A DNA stretch of 64,000 bases, from positions 124,001-188,000 of the forward strand of contig CABVAC010000001.1 of NCBI GenBank assembly GCA_902496275.1, in the 5' to 3' direction. The position numbers were made by a program, and so were the translations under genes. The stretch's first letter is position 1, and every line of letters starts with the position of its first letter. A model generated the notes under the pieces. The model did not search any database and was not told where the DNA came from. It was given only the letters and a program-made list of their open reading frames with translations. Source of the stretch: an uncultured Collinsella sp. Its GTDB lineage: Bacteria > Actinomycetota > Coriobacteriia > Coriobacteriales > Coriobacteriaceae. This document shows positions 50,782-60,275 of this stretch, in pieces.

Positions 50782-51373
50782 AAACACCCGCAAGCCCGTG
50801 GGCCTCGGCGGAAAACTTATGGTTGCCATGATGAACCTGGGCCACAGCCCTGTGGCGCGGTGGGGACTTCGATTTCTACGACTTGCGCCAAATGCCAAGG
50901 TGCTGGATTGCGGCTGCGGCGGCGGGGCGAACATAAAACGGCTGCTGAAAAAATGCCCGCATGGCGTCGTCAAGGGCGTCGACTATTCGCCCGTCAGCGT
51001 GGAGAAGACTAGAAAGCTCAACCGAATTGCAATTCAGGAGGGGCGTTGCGCCGTTCTGCAAGGCAGTGTGGCGGATATGGTGTTTGAGGATAGCTACTTC
51101 GATGCCGCCACGGCCTTTGAGACCGTCTATTTTTGGCCTGATTTGCCCCGATGCTTCCGTGAGGTCTGGCGGACGCTGAAGCCAGGCGGGACAATTCTCA
51201 TCTGCAACGAGAGCAATGGCGATACGGACAAGGACGAGAGGTGGACGCAGATCATCGGCGGCATGACCATCTATAAGGACGTTGAATTAAAGGCATGTCT
51301 GGAGCAGGCGGGTTTTCACGAGGTGCAGATACGCAAAAAGAAAAGGTGGCTCTGCGTCACGGCGCAGAAGTAA
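50768..51373 (+). CDS. Class I SAM-dependent methyltransferase B
   Basis: A 201-aa enzyme. Motif I is VLDCGCGGGANIKRLL (about residues 46-61); VKGVDYSPVSVEKTR and DAATAFETVYFWPDLPRCFREVWRTLKPGG complete the core. GGAGGGGG is 8 bp before ATG 50768 and lies inside gene A, so the two are coupled. The N-terminal NTRKPVGLGGKLMVAMMNLGH segment is shared by small methyltransferases of Firmicutes. The function may lie in modifying a small molecule together with its neighbours. Confidence 0.87.
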   Translation: MSFFENTRKPVGLGGKLMVAMMNLGHSPVARWGLRFLRLAPNAKVLDCGCGGGANIKRLLKKCPHGVVKGVDYSPVSVEKTRKLNRIAIQEGRCAVLQGSVADMVFEDSYFDAATAFETVYFWPDLPRCFREVWRTLKPGGTILICNESNGDTDKDERWTQIIGGMTIYKDVELKACLEQAGFHEVQIRKKKRWLCVTAQK

Positions 51374-51410
51374 GGGCATCAAGCACGGGCATTTTTCATC
51401 CATCCTGCAC

Positions 51411-51476
51411 ATGGCGATAGGCATGACGGTCATAGCGGCTGTGCTGGCGGCAATTATGACAGTTTTTATTCACTGA
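51411..51476 (+). CDS. Possible hydrophobic micro-peptide
   Basis: A 21-codon frame, MAIGMTVIAAVLAAIMTVFIH, would form a single membrane helix. The frame can be read back to KHGHFSSILH but without a start codon. No ribosome site is seen. It lies between methyltransferase genes B and C and may be a remnant or a real small protein. Confidence 0.25.
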   Translation: MAIGMTVIAAVLAAIMTVFIH

Positions 51477-51487
51477 GGAAGAAACCT

Positions 51488-52318
51488 ATGAAATGTAAAA
51501 TTGAGAAAAACACCGTGCAGGAGACGCTGATCCTCCCGCTGTATTCCCGGAAGCTGTGTACGGAGTTGTACCCGAACCTTTACAAGGATGAAACAGCGGT
51601 TCGTCTGCTCGGCCAGATCGACTACGACTTTTCAGAGGCAGAGAAAAACTCCCGCAGCCTGATGCAGCGCTTTGGTGCGCTGGAGGTGGCCATGCGGCAG
51701 GGTGATCTTGCTTTCGAGGTGCGGGATTACCTGAAAGACCACCCCAATGCGGCGGTGGTCAATCTGGGCTGCGGGCTGGACAACACCGGCAGAACCTGCG
51801 ACAACGGTAGATGCAAGATCTACAATCTGGACTTCCCGGATGTGATTGCCTTGCGGCAGCAGCTGCTGCCCGCCGGGGATCGAGAACAAAATATCCCCTG
51901 CGACCTGAAAGACACCGCATGGTTTGGCAAAATCGATGCCTCCGGCGGGGCGGTGTTCTTTGCCTCCGGAGTGTTCTATTACTTTCTGACCCAGCAGGTC
52001 CGGGAACTGGTGCGGGGGATGGAGGACGCTTTCCCCGGCGGTGTGCTGGTGTTTGATGCGGCGAACCGAACGGCGGTAAAGATGATTGCCAAGACATGGC
52101 TCAAGAGCGCGAAGATCAAGGATGTGGGCGCGTATTTCGCGGTTTCCGACGCTCCCAAAGAGATTAGTGCGTGGGATAGCCGCTTGCAGGTCACCAGCCG
52201 GGGCTACATGCTGGGTTACAACGATTTGAGGGACTCTTCTGTCAGCGGCTTTTTCCGGTTTCTCGCAAGGGTCGGTGACAACGGGATGAAAATGCAAATC
52301 GTGAAAATAAGATTTTGA
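51488..52318 (+). CDS. Leucine carboxyl methyltransferase (LCM/Tcmp) family protein
   Basis: A 276-aa SAM enzyme of the LCM family. TLILPLYSRKLCTELYPNLYKDETA opens the protein; SLMQRFGALEVAMRQ, AAVVNLGCGLDNTGRTCDNGRCKIYNLDFPDVIALRQQLLP and ASGVFYYFLTQQVRELVRGMEDAFPGG are diagnostic. Members O-methylate carboxyl groups of polyketides or proteins. GAGGAAGAAACC precedes the ATG. Third methyltransferase in the same direction, 115 bp after gene B. Confidence 0.87.
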   Translation: MKCKIEKNTVQETLILPLYSRKLCTELYPNLYKDETAVRLLGQIDYDFSEAEKNSRSLMQRFGALEVAMRQGDLAFEVRDYLKDHPNAAVVNLGCGLDNTGRTCDNGRCKIYNLDFPDVIALRQQLLPAGDREQNIPCDLKDTAWFGKIDASGGAVFFASGVFYYFLTQQVRELVRGMEDAFPGGVLVFDAANRTAVKMIAKTWLKSAKIKDVGAYFAVSDAPKEISAWDSRLQVTSRGYMLGYNDLRDSSVSGFFRFLARVGDNGMKMQIVKIRF

Positions 52319-52470
52319 GAGGCAAAAACGAAGCGCATTCACTTTGACGTCGAAGAAGACGGCTTTTACGGCGCATATTGGGCGTGCAGGGACACGCATA
52401 CAGCAGCGGGCACGGATTCAATTGAAACCGTGCCCGCTATCTGATACTATAGCATTTTATCGAACGTCTG

Positions 52471-52487
52471 TTCTATTCCCACTCAAT
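52471..52487. repeat. guaA 3'-end att site, inner copy
   Basis: The last codons and stop of guaA; the identical 17-mer occurs at 49912-49928 and a near copy at 46576. The guaA 3' end is a known integration hot spot of genomic islands in Gram-positive bacteria. Confidence 0.75.
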
Positions 52488-54071
52488 CGTCGCGGGCGGC
52501 TTGGACGTGATGTCGTAGCACACGCGGTTGGCGCCGGGGACCTCAGCCACGATACGGCCGGAAATGCGGGCCAGCACGTCGTAGGGCAGCTTGGCCCAGT
52601 CGGCGGTCATGGCATCGCTGGACTCGACGGCACGCAGGATGATCGGACGCTGATAGGTGCGCTCGTCGCCCATTACGCCAACGGACTTAATGTCGGGCAG
52701 GACCGCGAAATACTGCCAGCAGCTGTGCTCGGAGTTGCGCTCGCCAGTCTGCTCAAACAGACGCTGGTTGTAGGCGTCGAGCTCCTCGCGCACGATAGCG
52801 TCGGCGTTTTTGAGAATCTCGAGCTTCTCCTTGTCGACCGCGCCGATGATGCGGATGGCCAGACCCGGGCCCGGGAAGGGCTGACGGAACACGATGTGAC
52901 CCGGCAGGCCGAGCGCCAGACCAAGCGCGCGGACCTCGTCCTTAAAGAAGTGGTCGAGCGGCTCGATGAGGTCGAAGTGCACGCCCTCGGGGAACGGGAT
53001 CAGGTTGTGGTGGCTCTTGATGGTGGCCGTCTTGCCGCCCGTCTTGCGCGCGCCGGACTCGATGATGTCGGGGTAGATGGTGCCCTGAGCCAGGTACTTG
53101 ACCGGCTTGCCGTCGCACTCGAGCTGCTGGGCGACCGCGAAGAACTCTTTCCAGAACTGCGTGCCGATGATGCGGCGCTTCTCCTCGGGCTCGGTCACGC
53201 CGGCCAGAAGCTCGGCGTAGCGGTCCTCGGCGTGGACGTGGATAAAGTCGACGTCAAACTGCTTGGTGAAGACCTCCTCCACCTGCTCGGGCTCACCCTT
53301 GCGCAGCAGGCCGTGATTGATGAACACGCAGGTCATCTGCTTGCCCACGGCGCGAGCGCCCAGCGCAGCCACGACGGAGGAGTCGACGCCACCGGACAGG
53401 GCCAGAATCACGCGGTCGTCGCCGACCTTCTCGCGGAACTCGGCCGTCATGGTCTCGACCAGGTTGTCCATGCTCCAGTTGGGCTCCAGGCCGCAGATCT
53501 CAAACAGGAAGTTGCTCAGCAGCTGCTGACCGTACTCGGAGTGCTTGACCTCGGGGTGGAACTGCGTGGTGAAAATCTTGCGCTCGACGCACTCCATGGC
53601 GGCAACCGGGCATACGTCGGTGCTGGCGGTAACGGTAAAGCCCTCGGGCACCTCGGACACGGCGTCGCGATGGCTCATCCACACGGTCTGCTCCATGGGC
53701 GTGGAGTTAAAGAGCTTGGCGCCGGCAGTGCGCGTAATAGTGGCGCGGCCGTACTCGCCCACCTCGGAGTGCCCGACCTTGCCGCCGAGCGTCACGGCCG
53801 TGATCTGATGGCCGTAGCAGAAGCCCAGGACGGGAAGGCCCAGGTCAAAGATGGCAGGATCGATGGACGGAGCGTCCTCGGCGTATACGGAGGCCGGGCC
53901 GCCAGAAAGGATGAGCGCAGAGGCGTTCATCTCGCGAATCTCATCGGCCGAGATGTCGCAGGGAACGATCTCGGAATACACGTTGAGGTCGCGGACGCGA
54001 CGGGCAATGAGCTGACCGTACTGCGCACCAAAGTCGAGTACGAGGACCTTTGCGGAAGCATTTTGATCCAT
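52473..54071 (-). CDS. guaA: GMP synthase (glutamine-hydrolysing)
   Basis: A 532-aa enzyme making GMP from XMP, ATP and glutamine. The class I glutaminase domain (residues 1-200) has the nucleophile Cys 85 in GFCYGHQ and the His/Glu of FHPEVKHSEYG. The PP-loop ALSGGVDSS begins the ATP-pyrophosphatase domain, with [23 protein letters not shown] and the tail ending TIEWE. ATG 54071 follows GAGGGGG; 42 codons of open frame upstream are noncoding. The stop lies in an att-like site. A second gene of glutaminase-free type is at 28596. Confidence 0.97.
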   Translation of the reverse strand: MDQNASAKVLVLDFGAQYGQLIARRVRDLNVYSEIVPCDISADEIREMNASALILSGGPASVYAEDAPSIDPAIFDLGLPVLGFCYGHQITAVTLGGKVGHSEVGEYGRATITRTAGAKLFNSTPMEQTVWMSHRDAVSEVPEGFTVTASTDVCPVAAMECVERKIFTTQFHPEVKHSEYGQQLLSNFLFEICGLEPNWSMDNLVETMTAEFREKVGDDRVILALSGGVDSSVVAALGARAVGKQMTCVFINHGLLRKGEPEQVEEVFTKQFDVDFIHVHAEDRYAELLAGVTEPEEKRRIIGTQFWKEFFAVAQQLECDGKPVKYLAQGTIYPDIIESGARKTGGKTATIKSHHNLIPFPEGVHFDLIEPLDHFFKDEVRALGLALGLPGHIVFRQPFPGPGLAIRIIGAVDKEKLEILKNADAIVREELDAYNQRLFEQTGERNSEHSCWQYFAVLPDIKSVGVMGDERTYQRPIILRAVESSDAMTADWAKLPYDVLARISGRIVAEVPGANRVCYDITSKPPATIEWE

Positions 54072-54339
54072 GGTTTCCCCCTCTTGTTGGCGGGGAGCCG
54101 GTGCCCGCCCGCGTGAATGAACGAAAATAACTTTCATAGTGTACACGTTATATGGGGTTTCTCGTCCCTCGCAGCCATCAGCGCACGGCAAACGCACGAC
54201 CTGGGCCCCTATTTGGCTCCAATTGAAGTGTTACCAAACGTTACAGATGATGTAATACGTTTGAACATTGGACGCCCTGTGCCACAATACTGCCGAACGA
54301 CTCCGCCTCTGCGGCGGCAAATACGATAGGAATTCCAGC

Positions 54340-55353
54340 ATGAAGCGCATCCTTCTCATCGCCACGGGCGGCACCATCGCATCGACCGAGGACGGCAACG
54401 GCCTCTCCCCCGCCCTGACCGGTGAGGAGCTCGCCCAGAGCGTCCCCGAGATCTCGGGCCTCTGCGAGCTCGACGTCGTGCAACCCATGAACATCGACAG
54501 CACCAATATGCGCCCGAGTGACTGGATGCGTATCCGCGACGTCATCGTCGAAGGCTATGCCGACCACGACGGCTTTGTGATTCTACACGGAACCGACACC
54601 ATGAGCTACACCGCGGCAGCGCTTTCCTATCTGATTCAGGACAGCCCCAAGCCTATCGTACTCACCGGCTCGCAAAAGCCCATGGGCAATCCCTTTACCG
54701 ACGCCAAGCTCAACCTGTACCAGAGCCTGCTCTATGCGCTCGACGAGCACTCGCACGACGTCTCAATCGTGTTTGGCGGCGTAGCCATTGCCGGCACGCG
54801 CGCCCGCAAACAGCGCACCATGAGCTTTAACGCGTTCATTAGCGTCAACTATCCGCCCATCGCCTATATCCGCAACGACCGCATCGTGCGCAACGGGCTT
54901 CACGGCACGCATCAGGGCGAAAACCCGGTGCGTTTCTACGACAGCATCGACCCGCGCGTATTTGTACTCAAGCTCACGCCCGGCGTAAACCCGGGCATCC
55001 TCGACGCCCTTGCCGATAGCTACGACGCTGTAATCCTTGAGACCTTTGGCATTGGCGGTATCCCCGAGTTTGGCGAGTCGGGCGAGTCGTTCCAAGAGGC
55101 GATTTTCCGCTGGGTCGATTCGGGCCGCACCGTCGTTATGACCACGCAGGTCCCCGAAGAGGGCCTCGATCTGGGTGTTTATGAGGTCGGCCGTGCTTAC
55201 GCCGATCATCCGGGCATTTTGCGCGGCGATGATATGACCACCGAGACGCTCGTGGCAAAAACTATGTGGGCACTCGGCCAGTCACGCGATGCCGCCGAGA
55301 TCCAGCGCCTGTTCTACAGCCAAGTCAACCACGACCGCATCCCGATGGCGTAA
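54340..55353 (+). CDS. ansA: Type I L-asparaginase
   Basis: A 337-aa amidohydrolase. It shows the first catalytic threonine motif LIATGGTIASTEDG (residues about 6-19), the second motif VILHGTDTMSYTAAAL (about 79-94), and Lys in LTGSQKPM. No signal peptide, so it is the cytoplasmic type that hydrolyses asparagine to aspartate and ammonia. ATAGGA before the ATG at 54340; the 24 earlier codons have no site. Divergent from guaA. Confidence 0.92.
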   Translation: MKRILLIATGGTIASTEDGNGLSPALTGEELAQSVPEISGLCELDVVQPMNIDSTNMRPSDWMRIRDVIVEGYADHDGFVILHGTDTMSYTAAALSYLIQDSPKPIVLTGSQKPMGNPFTDAKLNLYQSLLYALDEHSHDVSIVFGGVAIAGTRARKQRTMSFNAFISVNYPPIAYIRNDRIVRNGLHGTHQGENPVRFYDSIDPRVFVLKLTPGVNPGILDALADSYDAVILETFGIGGIPEFGESGESFQEAIFRWVDSGRTVVMTTQVPEEGLDLGVYEVGRAYADHPGILRGDDMTTETLVAKTMWALGQSRDAAEIQRLFYSQVNHDRIPMA

Positions 55354-55375
55354 TTCAGTTGTCGACGGGTATCCC

Positions 55376-55594
55376 CTATTCGATACCCTCGAGAAGCTCT
55401 GACACCGTCATGCCGAGTGCGGGCGCGATCTTAAATAGAACCTTGAGCGTGAAATTTGCCGTTCCATCTTCGATTCTGTCGAGATAGGGGCGGCTGATTC
55501 CTGCTGCCACACAAAAATCGACCTTGGAGATACCAAGGTCCCTGCGCGTCTGCTCGACTCGCTTGCCAAGAATCTGTTTCGCACGTTCGTCCAT
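55376..55594 (-). CDS. XRE family HTH regulator
   Basis: A 72-aa protein consisting of a single helix-turn-helix: GKRVEQTRRDLGISKVDFCVAAGISRPYLDRIEDG, then LKVLFKIAPALGMTVSELLEG. It ends convergent with asparaginase. A perfect 26-bp palindrome 29 bp before its start is the likely autoregulatory site. The facing gene at 55671 shares that site and may be its partner. Confidence 0.88.
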   Translation of the reverse strand: MDERAKQILGKRVEQTRRDLGISKVDFCVAAGISRPYLDRIEDGTANFTLKVLFKIAPALGMTVSELLEGIE

Positions 55595-55622
55595 GCAGCC
55601 GAGTTTGAAATGGAGCTGAACA

Positions 55623-55648
55623 AAAACGTAAACTATAGTTTACGTTTT
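55623..55648. promoter_or_regulatory. Perfect 26-bp palindrome between divergent genes
   Basis: AAAACGTAAACTA (55623-55635) is followed directly by its exact complement (55636-55648). It lies between the XRE gene and the divergent gene at 55671 and is the likely XRE operator. Confidence 0.7.
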
Positions 55649-55670
55649 GCCGAATACACAGGAGTTTTCT

Positions 55671-56060
55671 ATGTCGGGTTCTTCGGTCCGCATGTACCGA
55701 GCCACGCTTCGCACAAACAGCGCACCGCCCAAGCTCGTCGTCGTTGAAGCCGAATGCCTTTCACCCGATGAGCGCACAGCATTTGCATTGCTATCAAGTC
55801 GCGTCGCCGCCGTTCTGGTCCCTTGCCCGGCGCAAGGTGAACTTGCCATCCAATGCCAAACGCATAGCTGCTCGCTCAATCAGGCTGCCGTAATCGCAAC
55901 CAGCCAACGCGGCCTGCCCCTTCTTTTAGAAGCCGGCATTGCGCTCACCCTTCGCGGCGCCGGATACGAAAACGAGGCCGCCGCCGATATGGTCTTTAAA
56001 CCACGATCGAGCGGCGGCCTCGCAGCAGCCATCGAATATGCTTGCAGGCTCGTTGCCTAA
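55671..56060 (+). CDS. Unrecognised 129-aa protein
   Basis: Not recognised. GGAG at 55661-55664 sets the start at ATG 55671. The protein is Ala/Leu-rich, soluble, with no signal peptide. Short alternating segments (PPKLVVVEAECLSPDERTAFALLSS, VAAVLVPCPAQGEL, SQRGLPLLLEAGIALTLRGAG) suggest an alpha/beta fold, possibly nucleotide- or metabolite-binding. Four cysteines are scattered without a motif. It is divergent from the XRE regulator over a palindromic operator and probably controlled by it. Confidence 0.65.
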   Translation: MSGSSVRMYRATLRTNSAPPKLVVVEAECLSPDERTAFALLSSRVAAVLVPCPAQGELAIQCQTHSCSLNQAAVIATSQRGLPLLLEAGIALTLRGAGYENEAAADMVFKPRSSGGLAAAIEYACRLVA

Positions 56061-56069
56061 AAGGGCAAG

Positions 56070-56453
56070 CTAGAAACCAAAGCCAAAGCCCGTTCCGGTA
56101 ATCGCCGAATACATAAAGTAGACGTTGATCACGTTGAGGAACACGCCCGTAATGCAGCCGTTGCGCAGATAGCGCTCGCACACGATGCGCGCCATGGCGG
56201 CAGAGTCATCATTGTTTTTAGCCTGGCGTCCTGCCGTAAAGTACGTCGCCACGCTCAGCAGCAGGTTGAGCACCGGCAGTGCCAGCAGCTCGTAGCTCTT
56301 GCCCCAGCGCGTCACCTCGCCGGCGGCATTAAACTTTGTTGCCACCTCGGGACCAATGTTGGGGATAACACACGCTGCGACCGCCAGCGGAATCACCGCA
56401 AGTACGAGCAGCGCAATACCCATGTAGCCGGCTTTTTTGCCATATTTAAACAT
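56070..56453 (-). CDS. DUF1648-like membrane protein
   Basis: A 127-aa protein with three helices: MGIALLVLAVIPLAVAACVI, LLALPVLNLLLSVATYF and a third near residue 105. Between the first two is the DUF1648 signature ATKFNAAGEVTRWGKS, seen in SdpI-type immunity proteins and relatives. The C-terminus ends GTGFGFGF. It is 11 bp from ychF in the same direction. Function unknown. Confidence 0.75.
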   Translation of the reverse strand: MFKYGKKAGYMGIALLVLAVIPLAVAACVIPNIGPEVATKFNAAGEVTRWGKSYELLALPVLNLLLSVATYFTAGRQAKNNDDSAAMARIVCERYLRNGCITGVFLNVINVYFMYSAITGTGFGFGF

Positions 56454-56464
56454 ATGCGTCGTCC

Positions 56465-57541
<1,077 letters not shown>

Positions 57542-57655
57542 GACAGCTCCTTTTGGTACAAGCATTTCAAACTGCATAAGTATAGCGCCGCCGCAGCATC
57601 TGGGCTAACCCGGACGCCACGGCGGCACGAATGAAGCAGAGATAGGGGTCGCTGA

Positions 57656-58909
57656 CTAGTCCGCGAGCTTCTCCACCTGATCGAGCATCTTGTCGAGCTT
57701 GGCCTTCGCCTCAGCCTTGACCTTCTGGGCTTCTTCGTGGGCCCTAGCCTTCTGGGCGGCCTTTTCCTCGGCCTCGGGATCGACGACGACTAGGTTGGAT
57801 GCATCATGTTCAACCAGCTTAAGCGCATGCTCGGGGCACACCTTGACGCAGGCTCCGCAACCCAGGCAATACGTGGACTCCAGTGCAAAGCGGCCGCTTC
57901 CCACCAGATCGCAGGCAAACGTGGGGCACACGTTGACGCACTCGCCGCACGACGTGCACTTGTCAAAATCGCATTCCGGCGTGCTCACCTGCATGTTCTG
58001 GGCAAGCTCGGGGTGGTTTTGCAGCGTCGAGAGCACCAGCTGGCGCCCATGGGTGAGCGAACGGCGACGCTTGGTCGTCGTGGTGCCGCACATGGTGTTG
58101 AGCGTGCGCTCCAGCTGGGTGATCTGATGGCGATGGGCTTTGAGCTTCTGCGTCACCGAAGCCAGTGCCGCCGTCGCCGGATTGAGTTTGGTCACGGTCA
58201 GGCCCGTGGTACGGGCGATCTTTTCCATGTATTCCTTGCGCTCGTACTCGCGGCGCTTATGGCATTTGAGGCTCTTGGGGTCGACCTCCAGGCCCATACC
58301 CGTACCAGCCCATTCCTCGGCCTTCGCAATCGCCTCGCCCAGCATGTCCTCGCCACCGGTGTTGCGGCATTTATCGCACACGCCCAGCGGCAGATACACA
58401 CTCACGTTGGGATAGTCGGCCAGCACCGAGAACCAGGTCTCGGCTGTAATATCGCCCACGCAGGCAACGACGACCTCGTTCTCGCGCGGCATGCGCTTAA
58501 GGGCGCGCGTGCAGGTAACGTAGGCGGTCTCGTGACTTGTAGCCGCCGAGACAATGTCGTCATACAGGTTTTTGGGCGCCAGGCGCGGCGAGATGATCGC
58601 CTCAGTCGGACAGGCAGCGGCGCACAGGCCACACTTGCGACAGGAATCGAGGATCTCGATGGCATCTTCCTCGACCTCGATGGCGTTGACCGGGCACACG
58701 TCCATGCACGCGGTGCAGCCACTCTTTTCGTTTTTGCAGGTCAAGCACGGAATGGTGTTGCCGCGCGGACGCTCCTTGTAGTCAGCAGGATTCCACTGCG
58801 GCGCCGACGGATCGAGCGCATCGGTCACACCGCCAAGCGGGTTTTTAAGAAAGTCGAAACCCTTGCTGATCTCGATAATGTCATCAAACAGATCGTGTTC
58901 CTGCGCCAT
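57656..58909 (-). CDS. 4Fe-4S polyferredoxin-like protein
   Basis: A 417-aa cytoplasmic iron-sulfur protein. The N-terminal half has two clusters: CTACMDVCPVNAIEV and CRKCGLCAAACPTEAI (residues about 57-100). A central domain carries CDKCRNTGGEDM. The C-terminal half has CTSCGECVNVCPTFACD and CLGCGACVKVCPEHAL (about 316-362). A basic-acidic coiled tail of 50 residues ends it. Four 4Fe-4S clusters suggest electron transfer; the domain between resembles CoB-CoM heterodisulfide/HdrA-linked or formate-linked ferredoxins, without clear assignment. GGAGGGG precedes ATG 58909. Confidence 0.82.
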   Translation of the reverse strand: MAQEHDLFDDIIEISKGFDFLKNPLGGVTDALDPSAPQWNPADYKERPRGNTIPCLTCKNEKSGCTACMDVCPVNAIEVEEDAIEILDSCRKCGLCAAACPTEAIISPRLAPKNLYDDIVSAATSHETAYVTCTRALKRMPRENEVVVACVGDITAETWFSVLADYPNVSVYLPLGVCDKCRNTGGEDMLGEAIAKAEEWAGTGMGLEVDPKSLKCHKRREYERKEYMEKIARTTGLTVTKLNPATAALASVTQKLKAHRHQITQLERTLNTMCGTTTTKRRRSLTHGRQLVLSTLQNHPELAQNMQVSTPECDFDKCTSCGECVNVCPTFACDLVGSGRFALESTYCLGCGACVKVCPEHALKLVEHDASNLVVVDPEAEEKAAQKARAHEEAQKVKAEAKAKLDKMLDQVEKLAD

Positions 58910-59060
58910 GCGCGGCCCCTCCCTGAGCAGTGCAAACAAGCAAGAGATAATGATACGCTATCGGCCCGCGCCTCGGGCAAATTACACGTGGAGCATCTTT
59001 GCGGCAAATAGCCCATGGCCTATCGCCGCCTCGATTGCACAAGGTCAATCAAGCGCCAAA

Positions 59061-60128
59061 CTATGCCTCGCGCATGAGCTCGACGAGCTTTTGTTTGGTC
59101 ACCTTGGCCTGCTCGTTGGCCATATTGCGTTCGTTTCTAAAGGCCGCATCCGCAACGCTCATCAGGTCGGCATCGGAAATCTCGCCAAGGCCCAGCTCCT
59201 CGAGCGTCGTCGGCAGACCGACGCGCTGACAAAACTCGAGCACCTGTTCAAGCTCGGGCGCACGCTCCAGACGAAGCTGGACCACCAGACCAAACGCTAC
59301 GGCCTCGCCGTGCATAGCCTTGCACTCGGGCAAAATCGTCAGGCCGTTGGCGATGGCATGCGCCAACGCCAAGCCACCGCTCTCAAAACCAACACCCGAA
59401 AGCAGGATGTTGCACTCGATCAGGCGCTCAACCGCCGGCGATGTACGCCCCTTTTTGAGATCGCGCTTGGCAGCGACGCCGCATTCCATAAGCGTGTCGT
59501 AGCAGGCACGTGCCGCGACCAGTGCCAAGTGCCCCGGCGCGCCACCGTGCTCGTTCGCACCTCTCGCCGCGGCGCACGAACGCGCCTCGAAGTACGTTGC
59601 CAGCGCATCGCCCATACCAGCGACCGTCATACGCAGTGGGGCCGCCGCGACCACGTTGGTATCGACCACGACCAGGTCTGGATTCTTCTCGAGCATCAGG
59701 TAGCGGTCGAACGACCCGTCCTCGTGATACAACACCGAAATCGCGCTGCACGGACCATCCATTGAGGCCGCCGTGGGGCATACACACAACGGCAGCTCAG
59801 CATAAAACGCAACGGCCTTTGCGATATCGAGCATCTTGCCGCCGCCAATGCCCACCACCATGTCGCAATACTCGGCCCGGGCTTCCTTGGCCATTTCGAC
59901 AACGGCATCTTCCGTACACGGACCGTTGTAAATTTTAAAGAACGGCTCGCTTAGATCTTCATCCAGAAATCCATCGACGATCTGTCTGCACAGCCGATCC
60001 TCGGTGCCCCGGTCAAACAAGACATAGGCAGCGCAGCCCAACCATGACAAATACCTGCCCTGACGCGAAAGTTCGCCCGGCCCTTGAACATACCGGCCGG
60101 GACCGCCATAAACCATGGGAAGCGCCAT
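59061..60128 (-). CDS. Glycerol dehydrogenase-like protein, paralogue 2
   Basis: A 355-aa iron/zinc alcohol dehydrogenase of the GldA group. The dinucleotide motif is VVGIGGGKMLDIAKAV (about residues 89-104); CPTAASMDGPCSAISVLY follows. Metal ligands are kept: Asp in GMGDALATYFEAR, His in ALAHAIANG and AMHGEAVAFG. It resembles the next gene throughout, including GPGRYVQGPGEL against SPSKYIQGPDEL, but lacks the last 20 residues. It may act on a polyol other than glycerol. Confidence 0.85.
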   Translation of the reverse strand: MALPMVYGGPGRYVQGPGELSRQGRYLSWLGCAAYVLFDRGTEDRLCRQIVDGFLDEDLSEPFFKIYNGPCTEDAVVEMAKEARAEYCDMVVGIGGGKMLDIAKAVAFYAELPLCVCPTAASMDGPCSAISVLYHEDGSFDRYLMLEKNPDLVVVDTNVVAAAPLRMTVAGMGDALATYFEARSCAAARGANEHGGAPGHLALVAARACYDTLMECGVAAKRDLKKGRTSPAVERLIECNILLSGVGFESGGLALAHAIANGLTILPECKAMHGEAVAFGLVVQLRLERAPELEQVLEFCQRVGLPTTLEELGLGEISDADLMSVADAAFRNERNMANEQAKVTKQKLVELMREA

Positions 60129-60159
60129 ACAAGAATCCGCCCTTCATCAAACAACGATT

Positions 60160-60222
60160 GGTGCAAAGTAACCTGACCCCTTTGCACCAACTTGGCGCGA
60201 TGGGGTCGGGTTAGTTTGCACC
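60160..60222. repeat. Long imperfect palindrome between dehydrogenase genes
   Basis: GGTGCAAAGTAACC and the following TGACCCC (60160-60180) pair with 60202-60222 at 19 of 21 positions. The loop contains a second TTTGCACC. REP-like; distinct from the other families in the window. Confidence 0.65.
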
Positions 60223-60230
60223 ATAGCAAA

Positions 60231-60263
60231 AAGGGGCAAAGCCATCTGCCGGCTTTGCCCCTT
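60231..60263 (-). terminator. Terminator of gldA
   Basis: AAGGGGCAAAGCC (60231-60243) pairs with GGCTTTGCCCCTT (60251-60263). On the minus strand the stem is followed by TTTTGC. Confidence 0.75.
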
Positions 60264-60275
60264 CCTTAGCTTGAT

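Noticed and set aside
52344..54116. A 590-codon plus-strand frame
   Set aside because: Antisense of guaA, whose motifs are complete.
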